A stretch of 64,000 nt of DNA from assembly GCF_002009175.1 (NCBI RefSeq), contig NZ_CP018047.1:6014001-6078000 (forward strand), read 5' to 3'. The notes under the pieces are model-generated. The model was not told the DNA's origin. It ran no database searches and saw only the letters and a list, made by a program, of their open reading frames with translations. The DNA is from Streptomyces niveus (GTDB lineage: Bacteria; Actinomycetota; Actinomycetes; Streptomycetales; Streptomycetaceae). The translations under genes and the position numbers were made by a program. Positions within the stretch are counted from its first letter, which is position 1; the number at the start of each line of letters is the position of its first letter. Positions 25,990 to 35,568 of this stretch are shown in pieces.

Positions 25990-27258
25990 GTGGCAGGTCA
26001 GGGACGTACGACTCCGGGACGTGCGGCGGGTCGTGGACGTACGGCCCGCCGGGGTGTGGTGCGCCGCCGTGCGGTGGTCTCGTTGCTCGGGTGTCTGCTG
26101 ATCGCCTCCGGCTGCTCCGCGCCCCCCGTCGCCGACGCCGCCACCCGCGACATCCAGCGGACCCTCGACCGCCGGGCCGGCGCCCTGCTCGACCGCGACG
26201 AGAGCGGCTATCTATCCGCCGTGGACCCCGCCGCCGATGCACTGCTCGCCGCCGAGCGGCGGACGTATCAGAACCTCGTCGACGTGCCCGTGCGGTCCTG
26301 GGAGTACCGGCTGCGGGACGTCGAGCGCTCCGGCACCCGCGCGACCGCGCGGGCCGAGCTGCGTTACCGGCTGGAGGGCTACGACACCGCGCCCGTCACC
26401 TCGCCCCGCGCGCTGGAACTGACGGAGCGGGACGGGCGCTGGTACGTGACGGCCGACCGGCCCGGCGACAGGGGCGTGCAGCAGCTCTGGCAGCAGGGCT
26501 CCGTCGATGTCGTCCACGGCCGGCGCAGCCTGATCCTCGGCGTCGGCCAGGACAACGCCCGGCTCCGCGAGATCGCCGCCGCGGCCGACGAGGCGGTGCC
26601 CGCCGTGGACGAGGCATGGCCGGGCGAGTGGTCGGGCCGCGTCGTCGTGATGGTGCCCGCGTCGGTGACATCGATGGCCGGGCTGCTGGGCGCGTCGGCG
26701 GGGAGCTACCGGGGCATCGCCGCCGTCACGACAGGTGAGACGGGGCCGAAGGGCTCCTCACCGGCGGACCGGGTGATCGTCAACCCCGACGCGTACGGCG
26801 TGCTCGGCGACTTCGGGCGCCGGATCGTCCTCACCCACGAGACCACCCATGTGGCGACCCGCGCCGCCACGTCCGAGGCCACCCCCATGTGGCTGTCGGA
26901 GGGCTTCTCCGACTGGGTCGCCTACCGCGGCAGCGGCCGTACCGACGGACAGGCCGCGCCGGAGCTCGAACGGTCCCTGAACCGGGGCACCCTGCCCGCC
27001 GCGCTCCCCGAGGACGCGCACTTCGCCTTCGACGCGGAGGCGGACGAACTGGCGCGCGCCTACGAGGGCGGGCGCCTCGCATGCGATCTGATCGCCGAGC
27101 GCTGGGGCGAGACGGAGCTGACGGACTTCTACCGGGCGGTCGGGGAGCGGGAGCACCGCGAGGGCGCCGTCGAGAACGCGATGAACGACGTGCTGTCCGT
27201 GACGCCCGACGAGTTCGGCGCGCTGTGGCGGGACTACGTGCGCGAGCGGCTGCGCTGA
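25990..27258 (+). CDS. Putative lipoprotein zinc metallopeptidase
   Basis: A 422-residue protein: basic head, signal with lipobox 'IASGC' near residue 42, then an extracytoplasmic domain. 'RIVLTHETTHVAT' near residue 285 is a HExxH-type zinc motif, followed by 'MWLSEGFSDWVAY', which supplies the third ligand Glu and a motif typical of gluzincins. A cystatin-like NTF2 region (50-160) precedes it. The GTG at 25990 lies 7 nt after TACGAT with no Shine-Dalgarno sequence, so the mRNA is probably leaderless. Substrates are unknown. Confidence 0.82.
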   Translation: MAGQGRTTPGRAAGRGRTARRGVVRRRAVVSLLGCLLIASGCSAPPVADAATRDIQRTLDRRAGALLDRDESGYLSAVDPAADALLAAERRTYQNLVDVPVRSWEYRLRDVERSGTRATARAELRYRLEGYDTAPVTSPRALELTERDGRWYVTADRPGDRGVQQLWQQGSVDVVHGRRSLILGVGQDNARLREIAAAADEAVPAVDEAWPGEWSGRVVVMVPASVTSMAGLLGASAGSYRGIAAVTTGETGPKGSSPADRVIVNPDAYGVLGDFGRRIVLTHETTHVATRAATSEATPMWLSEGFSDWVAYRGSGRTDGQAAPELERSLNRGTLPAALPEDAHFAFDAEADELARAYEGGRLACDLIAERWGETELTDFYRAVGEREHREGAVENAMNDVLSVTPDEFGALWRDYVRERLR

Positions 27259-27344
27259 GCGGGCCGGGGTGCCTGCCGCCCCGTAAGGCCCCTGCGGCGC
27301 CCGTACGGGGCAGTGCCGGGCCTCTGCCGGGCCCGTCAGCAGCG

Positions 27345-28685
27345 TCAGGGGCCGAGTAGCCTGCGGGTGTCCTCCGTGCCGCCCTCCGCGCCCACGGCCC
27401 CGCCGGGGGCCGCGTCCGCCGTCTCCGGGCGTACGCGCGGTTCCGGCGCGGGCACCGTCCCGCGCCACAGCCGCCCGCACGCGGTCAGTGCCGCTGCGAC
27501 CAGCAGTCCGTTACGTACGACGAGCAGGGTCACGCCCAGCGGGTCGCTTGCCGTCACGTGCGAGAAGAACAGCGGGAATTCGAGCGCCGTGACCGCGGAC
27601 GCCACCACCACGAGCACCGCGGGCGGCGTCATCGGGCTCGACCGCGCCAGCAGACACACGGCGGCCAGGCCCACCAGCCAGATCATGTACTGCGGGCTGA
27701 TCACCCGGCTCGTGACGGTGAAGAGCAGGACGGCGACGAACGCCGCGTCGCAGAGGGTGCCCGGCGTGAACGTCCGTGCCCGCAGCCGCCAGACGAGCAG
27801 CCAGCCGAAGGCGGTCACGGTGAGCACGAGAGCGAGGGCGCTGACGAGCGGGACGTACGGCCCCCGGAACTCCACCGAGCCGTAACTGAACATCACGGCA
27901 CCGTCCCAGCCGAGATGCCGGGCCACATGGAAGACCAGCGCGCCCAGCGACTCGACCTCGGTGCCCCGGTCGCGCTGCGCGGTGAGGAAGTCCAGGGCGC
28001 CCGGCAGCGCCGCGGACACCACGGCCAGCAGCGCGAGGGCCGTCGCGACGGCGGCGGACCAGGACAGCCGGGTGACCCGGCCCCGCGGCGTACCGATCAG
28101 CAGCAGTACCGGCCACACCTTCAGCAGCGCCCCGAACCCCGCGAGCGCGCCCAGCAGTTGGGGCCTGCGGATGCCCACCAGGAGGGCGCAGACGGCGACG
28201 GCGGTCACCATCAGGTCGTAGCGCGCGTACACGGTGGGCCCGAGCAGCGCCACGCCGGCCACCCACACCCACACGCCGCGCGCCGAACGTCCCGGACGCC
28301 GGCTCGCGCGCAGCAGCAGGCCGAAAACAAGCGCGTCGCAGAGCAGGCACAGGGTGAAGAACGCGGTGGCGTAGCCGAGGAAGGGCAGCAGGGCGGGGGA
28401 GAGGATCGCGAACGCGGCGGCGGGCGGGTACTGCCAGGTGACGTCGGCGCGGGGGAAGGTGCCGGTGCGCAGGATGTCGTACCAGCCCTGATAGGTCACG
28501 GAGACGTCCGGTGTGACATCGACGCCGGGCGCGAGCAGGATCTTGAGCACCCAGAGCATCAGCACGGTCCTGGTGAGCAGCCATACCGCGATCGGCCCGA
28601 GCGCCGAGAGCGCGCCGGCCCCTCCGAATCCCCCGGCTGCCCCGGCCGCTTCGACGTGGGTGTGCGTCCTGTCCCCGATCGCCAT
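27345..28685 (-). CDS. Integral membrane glycosyltransferase, GT87 type
   Basis: A 446-residue protein with about 11 membrane helices, matching polyprenol-phosphate-mannose dependent GT-C enzymes (GT87/DUF2029). The loop after helix 1 has 'DVSVTYQGWYDILRTGTFP', with acidic residues at the usual catalytic place, and 'WQYPPAAAF'. In mycobacteria such proteins add mannose to lipomannan, and the PimB-like gene is next door and divergent, which supports a phosphoinositide-mannoside role. ATG 28685 has GGCAGG about 6 nt upstream. Confidence 0.82.
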   Translation of the reverse strand: MAIGDRTHTHVEAAGAAGGFGGAGALSALGPIAVWLLTRTVLMLWVLKILLAPGVDVTPDVSVTYQGWYDILRTGTFPRADVTWQYPPAAAFAILSPALLPFLGYATAFFTLCLLCDALVFGLLLRASRRPGRSARGVWVWVAGVALLGPTVYARYDLMVTAVAVCALLVGIRRPQLLGALAGFGALLKVWPVLLLIGTPRGRVTRLSWSAAVATALALLAVVSAALPGALDFLTAQRDRGTEVESLGALVFHVARHLGWDGAVMFSYGSVEFRGPYVPLVSALALVLTVTAFGWLLVWRLRARTFTPGTLCDAAFVAVLLFTVTSRVISPQYMIWLVGLAAVCLLARSSPMTPPAVLVVVASAVTALEFPLFFSHVTASDPLGVTLLVVRNGLLVAAALTACGRLWRGTVPAPEPRVRPETADAAPGGAVGAEGGTEDTRRLLGP

Positions 28686-28794
28686 GAGTACCTGCCCGTT
28701 TTGTCAGATATATGGATATGCGTGGCGGGAGCCATCATGCGGGGGGACGGGCGCGGGAGCGGTGAGGCGGGGCCGTTCGGTACTGTCGGCGACG

Positions 28795-29949
28795 ATGCAC
28801 AAGACCTTGATCGTGACGAACGACTTCCCGCCCCGGCCCGGTGGCATCCAGGCGTTTCTGCACAACATGGCGCTACGGCTGGACCCCGGGGAGATCGTCG
28901 TCTACGCCTCCACCTGGAAGCGTGGCGCCGAGGGCGCGGAGGCGACGGCGGCCTTCGACGCCGAGCAGCCCTTCACGGTCGTGCGCGACCGTACGACGAT
29001 GCTGCTGCCGACCCCGAGGGTGACCGAGCGGGCGGTGGGACTGCTGCGTGAACACGGCTGCGAGTCCGTGTGGTTCGGCGCCGCGGCCCCGCTCGGTCTG
29101 ATGGGGCCCGCGCTGCGCCGGGCCGGCGCCCGGCGGATCGTGGCCACCTCGCACGGCCACGAGGCGGGCTGGGCGCAACTGCCCGCGGCACGGCGGCTGC
29201 TGAGGCGTATCGGCGAGGGCACGGACACGATCACCTACCTCGGCGAGTACACCCGCTCACGCATCGCCGCCGCGCTCACGCCGGAGGCGGCCGGGCGCAT
29301 GGTCCAACTGCCGCCCGGCGTCGACGAGAAGACGTTCCATCCGGCATCGGGCGGTGACGCGGTGCGCGAGCGGCTGGGGCTCGCCGAGCGGCCCGTCGTC
29401 GTCTGCGTCTCCCGGCTGGTGCCGCGCAAGGGGCAGGACACGCTGATCCTCGCCATGCCGGCGATCCTGGCGAGAATCCCGGACGCCGTGCTGCTGATCG
29501 TCGGCGGCGGGCCGTACGAGAAGGATCTGCGGAAGCTCGCGGCCGAGACCGGGGTGGCCGACTCCGTACGCTTCACGGGCTCCGTGCCCTGGTCCGAACT
29601 GCCCGCCCACTACGGCGCGGGCGACGTCTTCGCGATGCCCTGCCGCACCCGCCGCGGCGGCCTCGACGTGGAGGGCCTGGGCATCGTCTACCTGGAGGCG
29701 TCCGCGACGGGGCTCCCGGTGGTCGCGGGCGACTCCGGAGGCGCGCCGGACGCGGTGCTGGACGGCGAGACGGGCTGGGTGGTCCGCGGCGGCCCCGCCG
29801 CGGTCGCCGCCCAGGAGTCGGCGGACCGCATCGTCACGCTGCTCCAGGACCCCGAACTGCGCGAGCGGATGGGCCGCCGCGGCCGTGAATGGGTCGAAGA
29901 ACGCTGGCGCTGGGACCTCCTGGCAACGAAGCTGCGCACGCTTCTGTAG
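28795..29949 (+). CDS. GT4 glycosyltransferase, PimB-like mannosyltransferase
   Basis: A 384-residue GT-B enzyme. The N-terminus 'TLIVTNDFPPRPGGIQAFL' is the acceptor-side signature of PimB (Rv2188c), the GDP-mannose dependent second mannosyltransferase of phosphatidylinositol mannosides. The donor domain has 'VSRLVPRKGQDTLI' and the EX7E-type 'EGLGIVYLEASATGLPVV'. The true start is ATG 28795, 8 nt after TACTGT, without a Shine-Dalgarno sequence; upstream frame extension is spurious. The acyl-CoA ligase gene follows in convergent orientation, as next to Rv2188c in M. tuberculosis (fadD15). Confidence 0.88.
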   Translation: MHKTLIVTNDFPPRPGGIQAFLHNMALRLDPGEIVVYASTWKRGAEGAEATAAFDAEQPFTVVRDRTTMLLPTPRVTERAVGLLREHGCESVWFGAAAPLGLMGPALRRAGARRIVATSHGHEAGWAQLPAARRLLRRIGEGTDTITYLGEYTRSRIAAALTPEAAGRMVQLPPGVDEKTFHPASGGDAVRERLGLAERPVVVCVSRLVPRKGQDTLILAMPAILARIPDAVLLIVGGGPYEKDLRKLAAETGVADSVRFTGSVPWSELPAHYGAGDVFAMPCRTRRGGLDVEGLGIVYLEASATGLPVVAGDSGGAPDAVLDGETGWVVRGGPAAVAAQESADRIVTLLQDPELRERMGRRGREWVEERWRWDLLATKLRTLL

Positions 29950-29980
29950 GAGCCGACGTATCCCTGTTCGGCCGCAATTC

Positions 29981-30006
29981 CAGCCCGTCCGGCGTTTGAG
30001 GACAAA
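29981..30006 (+). repeat. Dispersed GTCCGGCGTTTGAGGAC repeat
   Basis: CAGCCCGTCCGGCGTTTGAG and the next 6 nt: one of four members in the window (see 18026, 30055, 43099). It differs from the 18026 copy by A-to-T in the centre and G-to-A near the end. Confidence 0.75.
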
Positions 30007-30054
30007 CGTGCGCCCCGACGGCCCCGCCCCCTTCGCGGAACGGCTGCGAACAGA

Positions 30055-30079
30055 GCCCGTCCGGCGATTGAGGACAAAA
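30055..30079 (+). repeat. Dispersed GTCCGGCGATTGAGGAC repeat, second copy in this gap
   Basis: GCCCGTCCGGCGATTGAGGA plus ACAAAA: same orientation as the copy 74 nt upstream, between the convergent PimB-like and acyl-CoA ligase genes. It lacks the pairing partner needed for the long hairpin seen at 18026. Confidence 0.75.
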
Positions 30080-30116
30080 CCCGCCGCCCGAGAGACCCCA
30101 CCCCCTACGGACGTAA

Positions 30117-31913
30117 CTACGCGCCGTAGATCGACTCGATCTCCTCCGCGAAGTCCTTCGCCACCACGCCCCGCTTCAGCTTCAGCGACGGCGTGATGTG
30201 CCCCGCGTCCTCCGTGAACTGCGCGTTCAGGACACGGAACTTGCGCACCGACTCCGCCTTCGAGACCGCCGCGTTGCCGTCGTCCACCGCCTGCTGGACC
30301 GCCGCCAGCAGATCCGGGTCGTCGTGCAGCGACGCCGCCGTCGAGCCCGCCGGTTTGCCGTGGTCCCTGGCCCAGTGCGCCAGGAACTCCTCGTCGATCG
30401 TGACCAGCGCGCCCACGAACGGACGGCCGTCGCCGACCACCATGCACTCCGCGACCAGCGCGTGCGCGCGGATACGGTCCTCGATCACCGCGGGCGCCAC
30501 GTTCTTGCCGCCCGCCGTCACCAGGATCTCCTTCTTGCGGCCGGTGATCGCGAGATACCCGTCCTCGTCCAGGGTGCCGATGTCGCCTGAGTGGAACCAG
30601 CCGTCGGCCAGCGCCTCCGCCGTCGCCGCCTCGTTGTTCCAGTACCCCTTGAACAGGTGCTCACCGTGCAGCAGCACCTCGCCGTCGTCGGCGATGCGGA
30701 TCACCGAACCGGGCAGCGGCTGCCCGACCGTGCCGATCTTCTGCCGGTCCCAGGGGTTGAAGGCGGTGGCCGCGCACGTCTCCGTCAGGCCGTACCCCTC
30801 CAGCACGGTGAAGCCGATGCCGCGGAAGAAGTGCCCGAGCCGTTCGCCGAGCGGGGCGCCACCGGAGATCGCGTACTCGCCTCGGCCGCCGAGGACCGCC
30901 CGAAGTTTGCGGTACACGAGCGCGTCGAAGACCTTGTGCCTGATCCTGAGTCCGAGGGACGGACCCTGCGCGCCGCTCAGCGCGCGGCTGTACTCGATCG
31001 CCGTGCTCGCCGCGCGGTCGAAGATCTTGCCCTTGCCGTCCGCCTGGGCCTTCGCCCGCGCCGAGTTGTAGACCTTCTCGAAGACGCGCGGCACCCCGAG
31101 GATCAGCGTCGGCCGGAAGGAGGCCAGCTCCGCGGTCAGATCCTTGATGTCCGGTACGCAGCCGAGTTTGATCGGCGCCATCACGGACGCCACCTCGACG
31201 AGCCGTCCGAAGACGTGCGCGGCGGGCAGGAAGAGCAGGACCGAGCACTCGCCCGTACGGAACAGCGGCTTCAGGCGCTCCACCACGTTGCCGCACTCCG
31301 CGAAGAAGGCGCGGTGCGTCAGCACACAGCCCTTCGGGCGGCCGGTGGTCCCCGACGTGTAGACGATCGTCGCCGGGTCGTCGGCCTTCGCCGTCGCGCT
31401 GCGCTCGTCGACCACCGCCTCGGTGATCTCCGCGCCGGCGGCGGTCAGTTCCGCCACACAGCCCTTGTCGATCTGCCAGACGTGCCGCAGTTCCGGCAGC
31501 CCGTCGGAGACGGACCGCACCGCGGCGGCGTGCGCGTCGGACTCCACCACGACGGCGGCGGTGCCCGAGTCGCCGAGGATCCACTGGACCTGCTCGGCGG
31601 AGCTGGTCTCGAACACCGGCACGGTGACGGCGCCCGCGCTCCAGATCGCGAAGTCCAGCAGCACCCACTCGTACCGCGTGCGGGACATCAGGGCGACGCG
31701 CTCGCCGGGGCGGATGCCGGACGCGATCAGCCCCTTGGCCACCGCCCGCACCTCGGCGAGGAACTGGGTGGCCGTGACGTCCGTCCACACACCTTCGACC
31801 TTGCGGCCGAGGACCGCGACATCGGGATGCTGAGCGGCGTTGCGGCGGATGAGATCCGTCAGGTTGCCGTCCGAGGGGACCTCGTACAGGGCCGGAAGGC
31901 TGAACTCGCGCAA
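30117..31913 (-). CDS. Long-chain fatty acid-CoA ligase
   Basis: A 598-residue ANL-superfamily enzyme that activates fatty acids to acyl-CoA via acyl-AMP. Motifs in order: 'YTSGTTGRPKG' (P-loop, near 180), 'LPAAHVFGR', 'EGYGLTETCA' (near 378), 'GWFHSGDIG' (near 455), 'GRKKEILVTAGGKNVAP' (hinge and Gly loop) and a C-terminal catalytic Lys in 'PSLKLKRG'. The start is a TTG at 31913, supported by GAGGAG about 10 nt upstream and by the family N-terminus 'REFSLPALYEVP'. Length fits FadD15-type ligases. Confidence 0.93.
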   Translation of the reverse strand: MREFSLPALYEVPSDGNLTDLIRRNAAQHPDVAVLGRKVEGVWTDVTATQFLAEVRAVAKGLIASGIRPGERVALMSRTRYEWVLLDFAIWSAGAVTVPVFETSSAEQVQWILGDSGTAAVVVESDAHAAAVRSVSDGLPELRHVWQIDKGCVAELTAAGAEITEAVVDERSATAKADDPATIVYTSGTTGRPKGCVLTHRAFFAECGNVVERLKPLFRTGECSVLLFLPAAHVFGRLVEVASVMAPIKLGCVPDIKDLTAELASFRPTLILGVPRVFEKVYNSARAKAQADGKGKIFDRAASTAIEYSRALSGAQGPSLGLRIRHKVFDALVYRKLRAVLGGRGEYAISGGAPLGERLGHFFRGIGFTVLEGYGLTETCAATAFNPWDRQKIGTVGQPLPGSVIRIADDGEVLLHGEHLFKGYWNNEAATAEALADGWFHSGDIGTLDEDGYLAITGRKKEILVTAGGKNVAPAVIEDRIRAHALVAECMVVGDGRPFVGALVTIDEEFLAHWARDHGKPAGSTAASLHDDPDLLAAVQQAVDDGNAAVSKAESVRKFRVLNAQFTEDAGHITPSLKLKRGVVAKDFAEEIESIYGA

Positions 31914-32192
31914 GACTGCTGCTCCTCGTCGGGCGCCGGTGGCACGGCACTGTGCCGAACCGGCTGCGGTCCACATCGGGCAGGTGCTCTCGGGGGTGAG
32001 CACGACTGGACTGCCCGGACGTTACCCACCGGTACTCGGTTCCGGATAGGGGGGTCCGGCCAGATGTTCCCCGCGTCACACGTTTTTTGACGGTCCTTCG
32101 CGCAGAGTAGTCCACAGCTGTACGGGCGTGTCAGTAACCGCAGGTCCGGACCCCTCTACACAGCCGGAAGGCGGCGATCTAGGGTGAGCGGC

Positions 32193-33047
32193 ATGCGCGG
32201 TGGCGGGAACAGCGGCCGGAACAGCGGCGGTAATGACAGCGGTAACGACGGCGAGAACAGCGGGAACGCCCGCACACGCACCCGTGTCCACGTCGTCAGC
32301 GACGTGCACGGCAACACCCGGGACCTCGCCACGGCCGGCGACGGTGCCGACGCCCTGATCTGTCTCGGCGATCTCGTCCTGTTCCTCGACTACGCCGACC
32401 ACTCCCGCGGCATCTTCCCCGACCTCTTCGGCGAGGAGAACGCCGACCGGATCGTGGAGCTGCGCACCGCCCGCCGCTTCGACGAGGCCCGTGAGCTGGG
32501 CCGCGGCCTCTGGGCCGCGCTGGCGACCGACCGGGACACCGCCATCGAATCGGCGGTGCGCCGTCAGTACGCCGAAATGTTCGCCGTCCTCCACAATCCG
32601 ACGTACGCCACCTACGGCAACGTCGACATCCCCGCCCTCTGGCCCGAGTACGCCGGACCGGGCACGACCGTCCTCGACGGCGAGCGGGTCGAGATCGGCG
32701 GACGCGTCTTCGGCTTCGTCGGCGGTGGCCTGCGCACCCCGATGCGGACCCCGTACGAGATCTCCGACGAGGAGTACGCGGCCAAGGTCGAGCGGCTCGG
32801 CGAGGTCGACGTGCTGTGCTCGCACATACCGCCCGAGGTGCCGGAGCTGACGTACGACACCGTCGCCCGCCGCTTCGAGCGGGGCAGCCGCGCGCTGCTG
32901 GACGCCATCCACCGGACGAAACCGAGGTACGCCCTCTTCGGCCATGTCCACCAGCCGCTCGCCCCCCGGATGCGCGTCGGCTCGACGGAGTGCGTGAACG
33001 TCGGGCACTTCGCGTCCACCGGACGGCCCTGGGCCATGGAATGGTGA
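32193..33047 (+). CDS. Calcineurin-like metallophosphoesterase
   Basis: A 284-residue protein with the dimetal motifs 'SDVHGN' (near 34), 'CLGDLVL' (near 60), 'YGNVD' in place of GNHD/E (near 150), 'SHIPPE' (near 220) and 'FGHVHQP' (near 260). Substrate is unknown. The N-terminus is a low-complexity Gly/Asn/Ser stretch. I chose the ATG at 32193: TAGGGT lies exactly 7 nt upstream, the pattern of a leaderless transcript; the GTG at 32184 would sit in the -10 box. Confidence 0.85.
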   Translation: MRGGGNSGRNSGGNDSGNDGENSGNARTRTRVHVVSDVHGNTRDLATAGDGADALICLGDLVLFLDYADHSRGIFPDLFGEENADRIVELRTARRFDEARELGRGLWAALATDRDTAIESAVRRQYAEMFAVLHNPTYATYGNVDIPALWPEYAGPGTTVLDGERVEIGGRVFGFVGGGLRTPMRTPYEISDEEYAAKVERLGEVDVLCSHIPPEVPELTYDTVARRFERGSRALLDAIHRTKPRYALFGHVHQPLAPRMRVGSTECVNVGHFASTGRPWAMEW

Positions 33048-33147
33048 CCGGCGGGCACGCGATAGCCTGCACGCTGCACGGCCGGTACCGGTAAGCGTGG
33101 CCGTCGCCCCGCTGCGCCGGGGGGACACCATCTGGAGGAGCACGTCG

Positions 33148-33636
33148 ATGGCGGAACACACCAAGTCGAGCATCACGATCGAGGCGGCACCCGCCGACGT
33201 GATGGGCGTGATCGCCGACTTCGCCCGCTATCCCGAGTGGACCGGCGAGGTGAAGGAGGCCGAGGTCCTCTCCACCGACGCCGAGGGCCGGGCGGAGCAG
33301 GTCAGGCTGGTGCTCGACGCCGGCGCGATCAAGGACGACCACACCCTCGCGTACACCTGGACCGGCGGTGACGAGGTCAGCTGGACGCTGGTCAAGTCGC
33401 AGATGCTGCGCTCGCTCGACGGCTCCTACCACCTGGCACCCGCGGGCGGCGGCGAGCGCACCGAGGTCACCTACCGGCTGACCGTCGACGTCAAGATCCC
33501 GATGCTCGGCATGATCAAGCGCAAGGCGGAGAAGGTCATCATCGACCGCGCCCTGGCCGGTCTGAAGAAGCGCGTCGAGAGCGCCCCCGGCGGCGGAGCC
33601 GGATCCGCCGGAGCGGCCGAGACGCCCACCGTCTGA
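33148..33636 (+). CDS. SRPBCC (START-like) lipid-binding protein
   Basis: A 162-residue protein with the polyketide cyclase/SRPBCC fold: 'EAAPADVMGVIADFARYPEWTGEVKEAEVL' at the start and a long C-terminal amphipathic helix ending in Lys/Arg. These folds bind a hydrophobic ligand. ATG 33148 follows TGGAGGAGCACGTCG. The next gene, an ArsA-like ATPase, starts within its stop codon (TGATG). The pair matches Rv2185c-Rv2184c of M. tuberculosis. The ligand is unknown; neighbouring PIM and fatty-acid genes suggest an envelope lipid. Confidence 0.87.
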   Translation: MAEHTKSSITIEAAPADVMGVIADFARYPEWTGEVKEAEVLSTDAEGRAEQVRLVLDAGAIKDDHTLAYTWTGGDEVSWTLVKSQMLRSLDGSYHLAPAGGGERTEVTYRLTVDVKIPMLGMIKRKAEKVIIDRALAGLKKRVESAPGGGAGSAGAAETPTV

Positions 33637-34937
33637 TGAAGGAGCACGCGCGAGGCACGACACCGGCCACGGGCACCGTGCGAACGGTCCTGGTCACCGG
33701 AGTCGGCGGCGCGGGCCGCAGCACCGTCGCGGCGGCGACCGCCCTGGCCGCCGCCCGGCGCGGCAGCCGCACGCTGCTGCTCTCCGCCGACCCGGCGGGC
33801 CCCGGCGCCGTACTGGGCGCGGACACCGCCGTCGCCGTGGAACCGGCCGAGGTGACGCCCGGCCTCTGGGCGGCGCGCGTCGACCCCGCCGACTACTTCC
33901 GCACCGAATTCCTCGCCCTCCAGGACCGCGCCGCCACCGCGCTCGACATGCTCGGCGCCCGGCGCCTCGACGGCGAGGAGCTGACCGAGCTGCCGGGCAG
34001 TGAACAGTTCGCCCTGCTCCAGGCGCTGCGCCGGGCCTCGGTGGGCGGGTGGGACGTGCTGGTGGTCGATCTGCCGCCGCTGCGCGACGCCCTGTCGGTG
34101 CTCGCCCTGCCCGAGCGGCTGCGCCGGCTGCTGGGCCGCCTCCTGCCCGCGGAGCGGCAGGCCGCGCGTGCGCTGCGGCCCATGATGGCGCAGCTCGCGG
34201 GCGTGCCGATGCCCGCGGGCTGGCTGTACGGCGCCGCCGCGCGCAGGGACGAGGAACTGGCCGCCGTCCAGGCCCTGATCGGCGCGGCCACCACGACCGT
34301 ACGGCTCGTCGCCGAGCCCGGCCCGGCCGCCGGGGACGCCCTGCGCGTGGCCCGCGACGGGCTCAGTCTGTACGGGCTGCGTGTCGACGCCCTCGTACCG
34401 AACAAGGTCCTGCCGACGGATTCGTCCGACGCCTGGCTCGCGACGCTCGCCGCCCAGCAGCAGAAGTGCCTGGACGGGTGGAGCGAGGAGTACGGCTCCG
34501 CGTGGCCGCTGCGCGAGGTGCGCCACCTGGGGCGGGACCCGCGCGGACTCGACGACCTCGATGATCTTGGAGATCTCGGCGACGTCGGCGACGTCGGCGA
34601 CCTCGGCGGTTTCGGCGCTCTCGCTGATCCGGGCGGCCTCGCGGATCCGGGGCCGGACGCCGATCCGGGGCCGTACCGCGATCCGTGGTGGGTCGAGGAC
34701 CGGCGGGAGGAGGACGGTCTGCTGGTGTGGTCCCTGCCACTGCCCGGCGCCGTGAAGGCGGACGTCGGACTGGTGCGACGCGGCGACGAACTGCTCCTGA
34801 CCGTGGGCCCGTTCCACCGCATCGTGCCCCTGGAGGCGGCCCTGCGCCGCTGCACCGTCTCGGGCGCCGCGCTCACGGACGGTGTCCTGAAGGTCCGATT
34901 CACGCCGGAGCCGGGCCTCTGGCCGCGCACACCCTGA
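33636..34937 (+). CDS. ArsA/Get3-like ATPase with degenerate P-loop
   Basis: A 433-residue SIMIBI-class protein related to ArsA/Get3. The deviant Walker A reads 'TGVGGAGRSTVAAA' (near 22): the signature Lys and the P-loop Lys of 'GKGGVGKTT' are Val and Arg. 'VLVVDLPPLRDALSVLALP' (near 145) resembles Walker B/switch II. Residues about 305-330 are an acidic Asp-Leu-Gly-Asp-Val repeat encoded by 9-nt tandem units (34575-34609). ATP hydrolysis is therefore uncertain. Translation is coupled to the SRPBCC gene by a 1-nt overlap. Confidence 0.82.
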   Translation: MKEHARGTTPATGTVRTVLVTGVGGAGRSTVAAATALAAARRGSRTLLLSADPAGPGAVLGADTAVAVEPAEVTPGLWAARVDPADYFRTEFLALQDRAATALDMLGARRLDGEELTELPGSEQFALLQALRRASVGGWDVLVVDLPPLRDALSVLALPERLRRLLGRLLPAERQAARALRPMMAQLAGVPMPAGWLYGAAARRDEELAAVQALIGAATTTVRLVAEPGPAAGDALRVARDGLSLYGLRVDALVPNKVLPTDSSDAWLATLAAQQQKCLDGWSEEYGSAWPLREVRHLGRDPRGLDDLDDLGDLGDVGDVGDLGGFGALADPGGLADPGPDADPGPYRDPWWVEDRREEDGLLVWSLPLPGAVKADVGLVRRGDELLLTVGPFHRIVPLEAALRRCTVSGAALTDGVLKVRFTPEPGLWPRTP

Positions 34938-35025
34938 ACGTCCCACCCGGGTTCAGGTACCGTCGAAGGTACACAGCCTCCGGTCCGCCCCGGACGAGGC
35001 ACCTTGCCCGATGCGGGAGTAACCC

Positions 35026-35502
35026 ATGAGCGATGCCACCGAGCGTCCCGCCGCCGACCCGGACGCCTGGGCCACGGCCTGCGCCGAGGACCTGGCCGCC
35101 GAGAAGGCCCGCCGCCGCGCCGTCCACGGGACGCCGCCCGGCTCGGCCTCCGAAGAGCTGCGCCGATTCGTCGACGCCGTGGCCGACAAGGTTTCCTCGT
35201 TCCAGAGTCCGCTGCTCGGGATGGCCGCACAGGGCGCCGTCCAGCAGTTCATCAATCAGGCCAAGTCCGCCGTCGAGCCGGTGATCGACCGCAACCCGGA
35301 TATCTTCGACCACCTCGCCGCGGCCGGGAACGAACTGCTCGCGGCCTACCGTTCCGCCGTCGAGGGCGACGAGCGCCGCTGGACCCGGGGACCGGACGTA
35401 CCGCCCGACGTCAACCTCAAGAAGTCGGACGAAAAGGCCAACGACCCCTCGGATCCCCGCGATGAGGGCCCCACCCCCGGCAACCGCATCGACCTGGACT
35501 GA
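35026..35502 (+). CDS. DUF5304-type hypothetical protein
   Basis: A 158-residue soluble protein, acidic and Ala-rich, with a helical core ('SEELRRFVDAVADKVSSF', 'AAQGAVQQFINQAKSAVEPVI') and a polar Pro/Asp tail. I recognise it as a Streptomyces family (DUF5304) found next to glucokinase; no function is known. ATG 35026 follows GGGAG by about 8 nt. A GTACC-N6-GGTAC palindrome lies in its promoter (34957-34972). Confidence 0.75.
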   Translation: MSDATERPAADPDAWATACAEDLAAEKARRRAVHGTPPGSASEELRRFVDAVADKVSSFQSPLLGMAAQGAVQQFINQAKSAVEPVIDRNPDIFDHLAAAGNELLAAYRSAVEGDERRWTRGPDVPPDVNLKKSDEKANDPSDPRDEGPTPGNRIDLD

Positions 35503-35568
35503 CCAGCAGCAGTCCCGCCCTCGGGTACGGTTGGCCGCAGCGGGGCTCGACCGAAAACTGAGGGACAC

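Noticed and set aside
34957..34972. GTACC-N6-GGTAC palindrome upstream of the DUF5304 gene
   Set aside because: Five-bp arms in a single place; noted in the gene entry but not strong enough as a separate regulatory call.
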